A stretch of 64,000 nt of DNA from Devosia nitrariae (lineage in GTDB: Bacteria; Pseudomonadota; Alphaproteobacteria; Rhizobiales; Devosiaceae), in assembly GCF_030160115.1 (NCBI RefSeq), contig NZ_BSNS01000022.1, positions 62,001 through 126,000 on the forward strand, given 5' to 3'. Position numbers and translations under genes: made by a program. A model generated the notes under the pieces. It was not told the origin of the DNA. It saw only the letters and a list, made by a program, of their open reading frames with translations, and did no database searches. Each line of letters begins with the position of its first letter. Within the stretch, counting starts at the first letter, position 1. Below, piece after piece: positions 36,839-47,000 of this stretch.

Positions 36839-37775
36839 CGTAGGCTCCTTTGTAGCGGGCGCGCACGGTGTAGTAGGAAAAGACCAGGCCGACGATGACC
36901 ATGACGACGCCGGCCGCCGCTGCGAGCCCGAACTCGCCATATTGGAATGCGGCCCGGTAGACATACCAGCCGGGTGATTCCGTCGCCGTACCCGGTCCGC
37001 CCTTGGTCAGCACCAGTTGCGGCTCGACCGCCTGAATGCCCGAGAGCACCAGCAGCACCGCAATGAAGATCAGCGACCCGCGCAGCATCGGAATGTCGAC
37101 CTCGAACACCCGGCGTAGCCGCCCGCAACCCTCAATCTCGCAGGCATCCAGGACATCCTTTGGGATACCCTCGAGCGCGGAGACGAAGACGATGAAGGAG
37201 AGGCCTGAAATGAAGGGGAACTGCACGAAGGCGATGGAGAAAAGTGCCGTGGCGGAGCTGCCGAGCCACGGCCGGGCCATGTCGGCAAGTCCGATCGCCT
37301 CCAGCAGGGAATTCAGCATGCCGTTCTGCGGCGCGAGAATGAATCCCCACAGCAGATAGATGACCGAAAGCGGCACGACCATGGGAAGCACGAAGACGAT
37401 CTTCCAGAACGTACGCACCGTCGCGCTCTTGAAACTGATGACGAATTCGGCGGCAAGGAAAGCGAAGGTGATCAGCAGCACGACGCGCAGCGACGTGTAG
37501 ATGACCATGTTCTTCAAGCCTTCGAGGAAAACGTAGTCGTTGAACAGGTCCTCGAAATTGCGCAGGCCCAGGAACCGGCGGATGCGGATGCCGTCCCAGT
37601 CGGTCAAGGAATAGAAGAAGGCCGCGAAGGTCGGGACGTAGCGAAAGATAATGAGGTGGACGAGCACTGGAGCCAGCAAGATCCACGGCAGATATTTGTT
37701 GACGTAGGAACTCGCCGACCGGCGTTCGCCTGTCCTCGTCCGGCTGGCCTCGACGCTGCCGCTCACTGAACTCAT
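36825..37775 (-). CDS. Sugar ABC importer permease (MalF type)
   Basis: A 316-residue permease starting MSSVSGSVEAS at 37775 with ribosome site AGGAGGG. Spans begin at YLPWILLAPVLVHLIIF. The coupling loop is LDACEIEGCGRLRRVFEVDIP, with Cys in place of the second Ala, a tolerated change. A 168-base palindromic element separates it from the binding-protein gene upstream. Confidence 0.92.
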   Translation of the reverse strand: MSSVSGSVEASRTRTGERRSASSYVNKYLPWILLAPVLVHLIIFRYVPTFAAFFYSLTDWDGIRIRRFLGLRNFEDLFNDYVFLEGLKNMVIYTSLRVVLLITFAFLAAEFVISFKSATVRTFWKIVFVLPMVVPLSVIYLLWGFILAPQNGMLNSLLEAIGLADMARPWLGSSATALFSIAFVQFPFISGLSFIVFVSALEGIPKDVLDACEIEGCGRLRRVFEVDIPMLRGSLIFIAVLLVLSGIQAVEPQLVLTKGGPGTATESPGWYVYRAAFQYGEFGLAAAAGVVMVIVGLVFSYYTVRARYKGAYDVGQ

Positions 37776-37809
37776 CTGCTGACCCTCCTGCGTCGTGGTC
37801 CGCCTGCAC

Positions 37810-37977
37810 CTCCCTCCCCCTTGTGGGGAGGGTGGCCCGCGTAGCGGGTCGGGTGGGGGTATGCCTCGGCAGGAACCGTAGCATCGCGTTTTGCCGCGAC
37901 GTCCCCCACCCTGCTCGATCACGGACTTAGCTGGCGCTAAGTCCTATCTCGCTTCCCTCCCCACAAGGGGGAGGGAG
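37810..37977. repeat. Palindromic element with 23-base perfect terminal inverted repeats
   Basis: The ends, 37810-37832 and 37955-37977, are exact reverse complements over 23 bases (CTCCCTCCCCCTTGTGGGG... and its complement). Inside are a stem CCCGC-GTA-GCGGG and a perfect 8-base stem GGACTTAG / CTAAGTCC (37923-37944). No coding capacity. It sits within an operon, between the binding-protein and permease genes, where the other importers here have a simple hairpin. It resembles the non-autonomous palindromic elements common in Hyphomicrobiales. Confidence 0.8.
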
Positions 37978-38015
37978 GCGAAGAACCGCAGATGCGATCC
38001 TTCCGAACGTCGTGA

Positions 38016-39461
38016 CTACTCAGCGCACCAGGCCCATTCGTCTCCGGCCTCGAAGCACATGTCCTCGACAGCCCGTTCGAGCGCGCGCCGGTACTGCCCC
38101 TTGAGCTGCTCGGCATCCATCTCGCCCAGCATGAAGCTCTGCATCAGCCGGTTGTGCTCGGAACCAAACTTCTGGTTGAGGCGAGCGATCGGATCGGTGA
38201 GCGCCCGCTCGGGCAACTGCGCGATCTCCTGGAAAGCCTTGGCGACCGCCGGCGGCTCGACCCCTTCGATCACCGGAATGTAGCCGGCGTCGGCCGCCGC
38301 CACCCGCGCATAGTTCTGCGGGGCAGTGAAGAACCTGAGGAAATCGATGGCCGTCTCGGCCGTGCCGCGCTCGACGGTCGAGGCCGTCACGCCGAACTGA
38401 CCCGAACTCGACGGCCCGCCCACGCGGTAAGAGGTGTCGTGGATGGCGTAGGGGCTTTCGTCCTTGCTGAAGGGGGGCATATAGCTTGAGCCGACCTTGA
38501 ACGGCACGTCGGCAAGGCTGGGTGCCGACCACGCGCCGAGCCAGACCATGGCAACCTGTTCGTTGTAGAACATGTTGAACAGCGTGTCGTATTCGGGAAT
38601 GCCGGCAAAGCCTTCCACCAGGCAATTGTCGGCCATTTCCTTGGTCAGCGACAGATAGGTGTCGAACCGCGGGTCATCTACCGAGAACTTGCCGTCCTTG
38701 ACCGCCTTGGCGAACTCCTCGCGGGTGAGCTGGCGCCAGGGCAGGAACTCGTTGGCGTATTTGTCCATGTACCAGCTCTGGGCGACATCGGCGAAGGCGC
38801 CGGTGATGATGATGTCGTCGAGCCATTGATAGGTGCTCCATTCGGGCGTCATGAACACCCCGATCGGCTGGATGCCCTTGGACCGCAGCTCCTTGCAGGT
38901 CTCGATCATGTCACCCCAGTCTTCCCAACCGGAGATGTCGACGTCATTGGCGGCGAGCAGGTGCTCGTTGACGTAGAAGCCGGTTTCCACCCAGTTGGTG
39001 TTGACCTGGTACCAGTTGCCGTCACCGCCGCGGATCTGGGCCAGGACGTTCTCGAAGAAGATGTCGCCCCAGCGGTCGTGGCCGTTCTCGCCCTCCGGGA
39101 TATAGGGGTTCGGCTGCTCGAGATATTCGTTGAGGGCCAGCCAGTTGTCCGTCCCTTCCGTGTTGCGCTGGTAGAACTGCTGCCAGGTGATGTCCGGCTC
39201 GTCACCGGCCGTGAAGCGGGTGGTCAGCCACGCTTGGTAGGCGTTGACGTCGGCGATGTGCGGAATGAGGTTGATCTTGACGTCAGGATGCTCCGCCTCG
39301 TACTCGGCGACCAGTTCCTGCGTCACCTTGGTGACCTCCGGATTGGTCTCGGGCGCATAGAACTGGTTGACGTACATGCTGAGATTGGTCTGGGCCATGA
39401 CTGGCGAGGCCGCCATCAGGGCAATGCCGGCTGTGACAGCCGTCAGTCTGCAAGCGTTCAT
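38016..39461 (-). CDS. Sugar ABC importer, solute-binding protein (family 1)
   Basis: A 481-residue binding protein with signal peptide MNACRLTAVTAGIALMAASPVMA-QT. The mature part shows VAEYEAEHPDVKINLIPH, TAGDEPDITWQQFYQRN, YNEQVAMVWLGAWSAPS and FLRFFTAPQNYARVAAADAGYIPV, all typical for family 1. It follows the GH78 alpha-L-rhamnosidase gene by 86 bases and precedes its permeases. Therefore a rhamnose-containing oligosaccharide is the best guess for the ligand. Confidence 0.92.
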   Translation of the reverse strand: MNACRLTAVTAGIALMAASPVMAQTNLSMYVNQFYAPETNPEVTKVTQELVAEYEAEHPDVKINLIPHIADVNAYQAWLTTRFTAGDEPDITWQQFYQRNTEGTDNWLALNEYLEQPNPYIPEGENGHDRWGDIFFENVLAQIRGGDGNWYQVNTNWVETGFYVNEHLLAANDVDISGWEDWGDMIETCKELRSKGIQPIGVFMTPEWSTYQWLDDIIITGAFADVAQSWYMDKYANEFLPWRQLTREEFAKAVKDGKFSVDDPRFDTYLSLTKEMADNCLVEGFAGIPEYDTLFNMFYNEQVAMVWLGAWSAPSLADVPFKVGSSYMPPFSKDESPYAIHDTSYRVGGPSSSGQFGVTASTVERGTAETAIDFLRFFTAPQNYARVAAADAGYIPVIEGVEPPAVAKAFQEIAQLPERALTDPIARLNQKFGSEHNRLMQSFMLGEMDAEQLKGQYRRALERAVEDMCFEAGDEWAWCAE

Positions 39462-39547
39462 TGCGTTCTCCTCCTTAAACGCTCGATTGTCGGATCCGGC
39501 CGAACCGGTGCGCTACTCCTCAAGCGCATCCGGCAGCGGTCGTGGCG

Positions 39548-41911
39548 TTAGTTCCCTTGGACCCGGAAACTGATCTCGTGTCGGCCCGGCGAAAGCCGTG
39601 CCGTTGTCTTGCCGCCATCGGCGGCGGTCAGGACGGATGATCCGTCGACGACGATGTCACGGTAGTCCGGTGCCAGCACCAGCAAGCCCTCGGCGCCCTC
39701 GGGCACGCTGACGTCATAGGCGACCTTGTTCCCATCGAGCGCCCATCCCGCCTCGATACGCCCGACCCTGCTGTCGTGGTGGGCAGCGACCGGCGAGAGC
39801 GCGGCAATGACGGTCGGCTCGAAAATGATCCGCTTGAAACCCGGCATCTCCGGGTCTGGCCGGAAGCCGGCGACGGCCTCGAAAAGCCACTGACAGACCG
39901 CGCCATAGGCGTAGTGGTTGTAGGAGTTCATGCCTTCAGGGTGCGTGGATCCATCCGGCATGACGGCGTCCCACCGCTCCCAGATGGTCGTTGCCCCCTT
40001 CTTGACCTGATAGAGCCAGCCGGGCAGTTCCTCCTGCAGGAACACCTGCCCGGCGAGCTCCGTTTCGCCGATCTTGACCAGCGCCGGCAGCAGCGCCGGG
40101 GTGCCGATGAACCCCGTGCCGATGCGCCCGTCGCAGCGCGCGATCGCCGCCTTGAAATAGCCCTTGGCCGCCTCGACATGCTCGGCCGGGATCAGGTCGT
40201 GCATGAAGGCGAGCGCATACGACGTCTGGTCGTCATAGGCGAGCCGTCCGGATCCGGTGACGAACTCGCGCATGAAAGCCTTCTTGACCGCTTCCGCGCG
40301 CTCACCCATGCGCTGGGCGACGGCGTCGTCGCCGACGATTTCCGCGGCCCTCGCCGTCAGCACCGACGAGATGTAGAGGTAAATGGTTGCCGCCGCGTCG
40401 TCCCCGATTGTCGGCAGCGGCTTGACGCTCGGTCCGCTCGGCTGCAGCCAGTCGCCAAAGGTGAAGCCGCGCTTGCCCCAACCGCGCGGCGGCTTGACGA
40501 TCGGCCCGTCCGAAATGCTCCAGACGAAGTCGACCCATTTCACCATCGCCGGCAGCGTTTCCTCGAAGACCGAAGCATCGCCATAGTGCTCGTAGAGCAC
40601 GTGCGGGATGACGCAGATGACATCGCCCCACCCGGTCGAGCCGAAAAAGCCCGGTGCGGCCTGCGGATGCATGCGTGTCGGATCGGGCGTGACATGGGCG
40701 ATGGCGCCGTCCTCGCGCTGGTCAGCCATCACGTCGCGCAGCCATTTGCGCAAGAATGTCTCGCTGTCGTTGAGGTAGCATGCGGTCGGCGCGAACACCT
40801 GCGCATCGCCCGTCCATCCGAGCCGCTCATCGCGCTGCGGACAGTCAGTTGGCACCTCGACGAAGTTGGCGCGCTGCGACCACAGAGTATTCTCGACCAG
40901 CCGGTTGACCAGGGGATGGCCGGAGGTGAATGCGGCTGTCGGATGCGCCGCAGAGGAGACGGGCACCGAGGCGATCGATTTGATCTCGGCCCTGCCCTCG
41001 ATCGTAATCCGCGCATAGCGGAAGCCCTGGAAGGTGAAATAGGGTCGATAGCTCTCTACATCGCCGCCTTTAAGCACGTATTCGATGCGCGCCTCCGCGG
41101 TTCGAAGGCTCGCCCGGTCGAACTGGCCGTGCTTGTCGAGGATTTCGGCATGGTCGACGACGATCTGCGCACCCGGCTCGCCCGCGACGGTAAACGCCAC
41201 GTAGCCGGCGCTGTTCTGGCCGAAATCGTAGACCGTGCGCCCTTCTTCGTCGGTGAAGGACGATACCACCGGCAGCGGCTCGAGTTCCATGACCCCGGTG
41301 GTCTCATGCGCAACGAGGATGCTCTTGTCGAACGGCAGCACCTCGCCGCCGCCGATCGCGGGCAGGTCTTCCTGGCGGGCATCATAGATCTCGCCGAAAT
41401 AGATGCCGGACTTGAGGATGGGCAGCAGTCCGCTTTTCCAGGAACCGTCGGTGGCAAGGATCGGATCAAGTCCGTCACCGCGGATCTCGGCGATCGCCCC
41501 TATCTTGTCGCCCCAGCAATTGATGATATTGCTCGACGGCCACATCATGCGCGACCGGTACCAGCCGTCGGCCAGCCAGATATCGATGACGTTGCGGCCG
41601 GGCCTGAGAAGGTCCGCGATATCGTAGGTCTGGTAGGACAGCCGCACGTCATAGCAGGTCCAGCCGGGCGTCAGCACGTCCTCGCCCACCCGCTTTCCGT
41701 TGATGAAGGCGCGATAGAGCCCCTGGGCGCTAATCAGCAAACGCTCATTGCCGCCAACATTGGCGAGGTCGAATTCCTTGCGCAGGAACGAAGCCTGCGC
41801 GCCCACTCCCGCATCGACGGTCGGACGCACCATCTCGGCGGTCCAAGCGGCCGGGTTGTGGCTGACTCGTGCTTCGGCCGAGCTTTCCGGCGCGACTATG
41901 GTGTCGGACAT
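39548..41911 (-). CDS. Alpha-L-rhamnosidase, glycoside hydrolase family 78
   Basis: A 787-residue inverting alpha-L-rhamnosidase. N-terminal beta domains include the carbohydrate-binding segment LYRAFINGKRVGEDVLTPGWTCYD. The (alpha/alpha)6 barrel begins with the family signature PTDCPQRDERLGWTGDAQ, in which Glu362 is the presumed general acid, and a later WERWD segment holds the presumed base. There is no signal peptide, so it works on imported oligosaccharide. It is the first gene of the operon GH78 - binding protein - permease - permease - ATPase, and a palindrome CTTGTC-T-GACAAG lies about 50 bases upstream of its start. Confidence 0.93.
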   Translation of the reverse strand: MSDTIVAPESSAEARVSHNPAAWTAEMVRPTVDAGVGAQASFLRKEFDLANVGGNERLLISAQGLYRAFINGKRVGEDVLTPGWTCYDVRLSYQTYDIADLLRPGRNVIDIWLADGWYRSRMMWPSSNIINCWGDKIGAIAEIRGDGLDPILATDGSWKSGLLPILKSGIYFGEIYDARQEDLPAIGGGEVLPFDKSILVAHETTGVMELEPLPVVSSFTDEEGRTVYDFGQNSAGYVAFTVAGEPGAQIVVDHAEILDKHGQFDRASLRTAEARIEYVLKGGDVESYRPYFTFQGFRYARITIEGRAEIKSIASVPVSSAAHPTAAFTSGHPLVNRLVENTLWSQRANFVEVPTDCPQRDERLGWTGDAQVFAPTACYLNDSETFLRKWLRDVMADQREDGAIAHVTPDPTRMHPQAAPGFFGSTGWGDVICVIPHVLYEHYGDASVFEETLPAMVKWVDFVWSISDGPIVKPPRGWGKRGFTFGDWLQPSGPSVKPLPTIGDDAAATIYLYISSVLTARAAEIVGDDAVAQRMGERAEAVKKAFMREFVTGSGRLAYDDQTSYALAFMHDLIPAEHVEAAKGYFKAAIARCDGRIGTGFIGTPALLPALVKIGETELAGQVFLQEELPGWLYQVKKGATTIWERWDAVMPDGSTHPEGMNSYNHYAYGAVCQWLFEAVAGFRPDPEMPGFKRIIFEPTVIAALSPVAAHHDSRVGRIEAGWALDGNKVAYDVSVPEGAEGLLVLAPDYRDIVVDGSSVLTAADGGKTTARLSPGRHEISFRVQGN

Positions 41912-41961
41912 GGGGCTCCTCCTTGAGCATCCGTGGGCTGTTGACCAACCTCTGCTGCCAT

Positions 41962-41974
41962 CTTGTCTGACAAG
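41962..41974. promoter_or_regulatory. GntR-type operator candidate, site 1 (GH78 operon)
   Basis: A perfect 13-base palindrome CTTGTC-T-GACAAG, followed by TAGCTAAC. Two close relatives lie upstream of the GntR gene (44019) and the GH106-like gene (48204), each followed by GTTAGC. It is about 50 bases upstream of the GH78 start, in the 320-base divergent region shared with the LacI gene at 42232. Confidence 0.6.
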
Positions 41975-42073
41975 TAGCTAACTTGCAAGGCCTCAATGAC
42001 CTGCATGGAAACAATCCCTGTCGGCAGCGAAGCATGGGCGTAGACCGTTCTACATAGCACCAAGCAATCACGG

Positions 42074-42085
42074 TTTGGCGCCAAA
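42074..42085. promoter_or_regulatory. LacI-type operator candidate upstream of LacI gene
   Basis: A perfect 12-base palindrome TTTGGCGCCAAA, flanked by CAAGCA (42061-42066) and TGCTTG (42094-42099), which are also inverted repeats. It lies about 150 bases upstream of the LacI gene at 42232 in the divergent region and is distinct from the GntR-type site. Autoregulation or control of the GH78 operon are both possible. Confidence 0.4.
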
Positions 42086-42231
42086 AGCAATCATGCTTGT
42101 GCATCTTCATGCAGAACCCGTCACAGCGTGAGCAGAACCTGCGGAAAATCCATGTCCGCAGAACTTTGGGGTCTTGCGGCAATGCCGGTGACAGGTGAAT
42201 TCTCTCCTCACCCGTCGTCACAGGATCCGCC

Positions 42232-43260
42232 ATGGCCTCCAGCCGCACGACCGACCGCACCACCATCCGCACTGTGGCCGCCGATGCTGGCGTCTCGGTT
42301 GCCGCCGTTTCCAAGGTCCTGCGCAACGCCTACGGGGTCAGCGACGAGTTGCGCGCCCGGGTCGAGACGTCGATCGCCCGCCTCGGCTATCGGCCACGCG
42401 CCGCCGCCCGTGCCATGCGCGGCCAGACCGATACCATCGGCGTGCTGCTCGCCGACATTCGCAATCCGTTCTTTTCCGATATCATGGACGGCGTCCACTC
42501 GGCCCTCGAGCGTACGAAATACCAGAGCCTGGTGGGCATCAGCCAGTCGGCGCTCAGTATCGAGCTGGCATTGGTCGACGCCATGACGGACAGGCCGATG
42601 GATGGGTTGATTCTGGTGGCACCGCGCATGGTGGCCGCCGACGTGACGGTCACGGCCCTGCGCTCCCCCACCGTCCTCATCGGCCATCATGAACCGCAGG
42701 CGACACTCTTCGACACGGTCAACGACAACGACCGGCTGGGCGCTCAACTGGTGGTGGAGCATCTCGTTGCCACCGGGCGGAGCGACATCGCCTTCCTCAG
42801 CCTCGAGATCGACGATCCGATCAATGCCCTGGTCACCAGCCAGCGAGAGATCGGCTATCGCGCCGCCATGGCCGAGAACGGGCTCTCGGCCCATGTCGAC
42901 ATCGTGCGCGCCGGTCAGAGTTCGCGCGAAACCCAGGCGGCGGCGCGCCGCATGCTCAAGAGCGGCGAGCGGCCCGAAGCCATCTTCTGCTGGACCGATT
43001 TCGTCGCGCTCGAAGTACTAAGCGTCGCCCGTGAGCTGGGCCTGTCGGTTCCCGAGGACGTTGCCGTCGTCGGCTACGACAACACCAGTTATTGCGACCT
43101 CGCCCAGAACGACCTGACCAGTGTAGACCAGTCGGGCCACACTCTCGGGCTGCAGGCGGCGCGCCTGCTGATCGAACGCATCAAGGGCCGTATCAGCCCC
43201 GAACACTTCGTCGTCACGCCGCGGCTGGTCGCGCGCGGCAGCTCCCGACCGCGGACATAA
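42232..43260 (+). CDS. LacI-family transcriptional regulator
   Basis: A 342-residue regulator with the DNA-binding segment TTIRTVAADAGVSVAAVSKVLRNAYGVSDELRARVETSIARLGYRP (residues about 8-52) split by family-typical residues, followed by a sugar-binding sensor domain (TIGVLLADIRNPFFSDIMDG, VPEDVAVVGYDNTSY, TSVDQSGHTLGLQAA). It is divergent from the GH78/importer operon and its stop is 13 bases from the end of the convergent GntR gene. It probably co-regulates rhamnoside uptake. Confidence 0.92.
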   Translation: MASSRTTDRTTIRTVAADAGVSVAAVSKVLRNAYGVSDELRARVETSIARLGYRPRAAARAMRGQTDTIGVLLADIRNPFFSDIMDGVHSALERTKYQSLVGISQSALSIELALVDAMTDRPMDGLILVAPRMVAADVTVTALRSPTVLIGHHEPQATLFDTVNDNDRLGAQLVVEHLVATGRSDIAFLSLEIDDPINALVTSQREIGYRAAMAENGLSAHVDIVRAGQSSRETQAAARRMLKSGERPEAIFCWTDFVALEVLSVARELGLSVPEDVAVVGYDNTSYCDLAQNDLTSVDQSGHTLGLQAARLLIERIKGRISPEHFVVTPRLVARGSSRPRT

Positions 43261-43272
43261 AACGAGAACGCT

Positions 43273-44016
43273 TCAGGCTTCGTCCATCACCGCCAGCGTG
43301 GTGCGGCGGATGTTCTCGACATGGACGCTCATGGCTTCACGCGCCGCCTCGGGATCGCGCCCGGCGATCGCCGCGCAGATGGCTGCGTGATCGGCGGCTG
43401 AGACCTCGAGCACGCCGGGCTTGGCCGACGCCTTGCGCCGTTGCTCGATGGCAAGGCTGTAAAGGCTTCCCGACACCTTTTCGAGAAAGTCGTTGTTGGC
43501 GGCAACGGCGATCAGCTCGTGGAACTGTGCGTCCATGACGCGAAACCCGACCGGATCGTCGATGAGCTTATAACCGGCATCGACGAGTTCCGAGAGCGAG
43601 GCAATCTGCTCGTCCGTCGCGTAACGCGCCGCCTCCGCTGCAATGCCGGTATCGATGACCTGCCGGGCACGAAACAGGCTCTCGATGTTGTAGTCATTGA
43701 GGGACAGGGCGAAGGAGAGTGGCGCCATAAGCCGCTGCGGCTTCAGGTCCGTGACATAGCACCCGCCACCCTGGCGGCTGGCGACGATCCCCATCATCGC
43801 CAGCCCGCGCAGCGCCTCGCGCACCACCGGCCGCGATACCTGCAGCGCCTTGGAGAGCTCGTTCTCGCTCGGCAGCTTGTCGCCGGGCGCGATGTTGCCC
43901 GAGGAGATGAGGCCGATGAGGCGCTCGGCCACGCGCTCGGAAGCGGACGGCTTCTGATCGATTGGTGTCAGTTTATCGAGTGTGGTCATAGTCATGCGCG
44001 TGCCCCGCCGGCTCAT
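43273..44016 (-). CDS. GntR-family regulator (FCD subfamily)
   Basis: A regulator of up to 247 residues. The winged helix shows PGDKLPSENELSKALQVSRPVVREALRGLAMMGIV and the FCD domain follows from about residue 95 (VIDTGIAAEAARYAT, MDAQFHELIAVAANNDFL). The start is uncertain: the ATG at 44016 lies only two bases from a candidate operator (44019-44031), so the ATG at 43995 (MTMTTLDK) may be the real one. The same motif precedes the GH78 operon and the GH106-like gene, which makes this the likely regulator of all three. Confidence 0.88.
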   Translation of the reverse strand: MSRRGTRMTMTTLDKLTPIDQKPSASERVAERLIGLISSGNIAPGDKLPSENELSKALQVSRPVVREALRGLAMMGIVASRQGGGCYVTDLKPQRLMAPLSFALSLNDYNIESLFRARQVIDTGIAAEAARYATDEQIASLSELVDAGYKLIDDPVGFRVMDAQFHELIAVAANNDFLEKVSGSLYSLAIEQRRKASAKPGVLEVSAADHAAICAAIAGRDPEAAREAMSVHVENIRRTTLAVMDEA

Positions 44017-44018
44017 GC

Positions 44019-44031
44019 CTTGTCATACAGG
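44019..44031. promoter_or_regulatory. GntR-type operator candidate, site 2 (GntR gene)
   Basis: CTTGTCATACAGG followed by GTTAGC; it agrees with site 1 at 10 of 13 positions. It sits directly in front of the GntR gene, as expected for autoregulation. Confidence 0.5.
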
Positions 44032-44083
44032 TTAGCAAGTCAGCCGGAACGGTTCATCTCCTCTCGCTTCCATCACACAGAAT

Positions 44084-47000
44084 TCAGCAAAGCCGCACCG
44101 GTCCGAAGAGACCGGAGACGTCCTGTCCGCCAAAGATCGAGCGGGTCGGCGAAGCGCCCTTGAGATAGGGGGCCAGCGTGTTGAACACCGTGACGGTGAG
44201 GCGGTTCTCGCCGGGGCGCAGCTTGCCGGCAATGTCGAACCTGTATGGCGACCAGACGCGCACGCCTGCCGCCTGCCCGTTGACCTCAACCTCCGCCGTC
44301 CCGCGCAAGCCGCCGAGATCGAGCACCGTCCAGGCCGAGGGATCCTCGATGGTGAGCGTCTGCTCATAGGCAAGGCCACCCGAATAGAATTCGAGGCCGT
44401 TGTCCGCCCAGGCGCCCAGCGCGATGCGGCCCTCCGCGACATCGAACTCGACCGGCGCTTCCCACACGGCGCCGCCGAGCCGGCCGTCCTGAGGCAGCAC
44501 GCGCACCATCAACTGAGCGCCCGCCAGCGTCTCAGCAGGAAGGATGACCTCGCCATCCGCAACCGCCAGTTCGGCGTCGCCCAAGGACGCCGTGACCCGC
44601 GCCCCAGTGATGGGAAGTCTGGCGATCCGCGCACCGGGCGGCAGCGGCAGGCGGAACCACTGGGCAACCCTCTCGCGCCCCGGATTGGGTTCGGGAACGA
44701 TGTCGAGGACGCCCTCGAGCGGCGCGTCGGGGTCGATCCAATTGCTGCGCGGCAGGGGGTGCGGGCGTGGCCGCAGCCAATAGAACCGCGCATCGTGGCG
44801 CTGGTTGATCCGCATGGTGAGCTCGACCGGTGTGCCCTCGCGTTCGGCTGCCCAGTTCATGTCGCTCACCAGATAGCGCTCGCCGCCATCGGGCGAAGTG
44901 ATGACACCATCGAGGAAAAAAGCGAGCACCTTGCCATCGTCGGTGAACCGCGCCTCGATGAGATTGTCGCCCGGCTTAAGGTATGAGGTGAGGTCGTAGC
45001 GCATGACCCGCGCGTTGCGCCAGACCTCATAGGGCTCGAACGCCCCCTGCATCGCGACCTCGTGTCCATTGACCAGCAACCGCGCAACGCCGATCGAACC
45101 AAAATGCACAACAAGGCTGTCGCCTTGCTGCGTGGTGAGGCTCCGGCGGATCGAGAGCGTCGTGCCGGCCTTCCAGCCATCGGCCGGTTCCAGCCATTCC
45201 GGCCGTGCAAAGGCTTCCGAGTCGCTGGTCAGTGCCCAATAGGCCTCGAGGTCGCCCGCTTCGACGGCGCTCACCCGCGACTCCAGGAGGTTGAGTCCGG
45301 CCTTCGCCTCGACCGGCTGCATGTAGAGATAGCCGCCGGTATCTTCGGCAAGGCGCACGCCGTTCCACCAGACCTCTTTGCGCCCGTTGCCGCCGATCGC
45401 TAGCGTCAACGAGCCGGCCGTTTCGACCGGCAGGCAGGTGCGCACCTGCACCGTCTCGCTTGCCGCAACGCTCGCCAGCCGGATCATTGGTTCGAGCACG
45501 CGCCCCTTGGGGCCTAATGTCTTGTCGTGCTGGAAATCGTGATCGATGCCGCGCGAAAGCGAATAGTCGACCGCTTGCCAGCCCTCGCCACCAAGCTCGC
45601 CCTGGTGCCCGGCCGGCAGGGGCGCCGGCAGTTTACCGGACTGGGCAGGTCCGAACGACCAGGCCCTGACGCCATCCGTCAGCGGCACGCGCTGCCAGCC
45701 TTCCACATCCGCCGGAGGCGACTCGGCCGCGTCCTCGCGCCAGTCCGCCTGCCAGATCTGCACGGGCAGCGGCCCCGGGCTCGCCGGCAGGATGAAGTCG
45801 CCGTGACGATTGTCCATGGTGGGGATGACGCGCGACGTCCAACTGGCATTGAGAACCAACTCCCTGCCGCTCTCGCGCGCAGGTGCGGCCTCCGCCTCGC
45901 CCTTCGTCGACCAGACCAGCACGGTCATCGGCGACTGCGAGAAGTCGACCTCGGCCTCCGTGATGCCGGACAGCTGCGTCACGGCCACGGGCCTCGTTTC
46001 ACCCGTTCCCGGGTCCCATTGCTCGATGGCGCCGACCGGACCGGCGATCCGCACCGTTGCGCTCTTGCGCTGTGAAGCCAGGTCAAAGCCGATACCGCTC
46101 TCGCGCAGCTCGCGGTTGTAGCGCGGCATGGAGATATGGTCGGTATCGTACCCCCACTCGGCCCAGGGCAACCGTCCCTCGGCACTGGCCGCGCCGATAG
46201 CCGCGGCGGTGATGAACAGCATGCTGACATCCCCGTCCCGCCGCAGAAGCGTCGGCGAATCCGTCACAACCTCGGCAGGCAATGTCGCCAGCGCTGCCTC
46301 AAGCCTCGCCTCGATGCCCGCGCCACCCGCCACGACCTGAGCCTTGCCGTTGGCAACGAGAGCCTTCAGCGTCGCGATCGCCGCCTCGCCTTCGACACGG
46401 TCGGCAACCTCGGGCGGATGATCGATGAAAATCAGCAGCCCGCCCGCCTCGGCAAAGGCGGAAAGCTTTTGCGCGGTGGCTGTTTCCAGCATCCACATGG
46501 CCGGCACGATGATCGCTTTGTAGAGCTCGCCGCGCGTATGGAGAGCACCCTCCGCAATGCGCGCAGCCGCGACGGTATCGTCGTCCAGCACGTCGAAATC
46601 GCGCCGAAGCCGCTTGAGCGGCCCTGACCGTGCATTGAACCAGGTCATCTGCCCGACGAGGTCCTGATAGGTCCCGTGAGCCGCGCGAGCGGTCTGGCCG
46701 CAGCTGTCGAGAAAGAGATCGGCCTGCACCGTGGCGCTCGGGAACAGCAGGCCGATATCGCATTGATGCTCACCGCGCGTCGCCAGCCAGCAGAGACGGC
46801 TGACGGCATCGGCGAAGTGCTTGTAGTGGCGCCAATAGGGCTGCCGCCAGCAAGTCGATGGCGCCGCCCATTCCCATTGTCCGCCGCGCGTCGAATAATA
46901 GACCGCATGCGGATCGTAGAGGTTGGCGCCCGCCAGCAGCCAGGGCTGCAACCAGTCGAAGGTCTCCTCGAGCGTGCCGCCCCAACCGGACGAATGGAAC

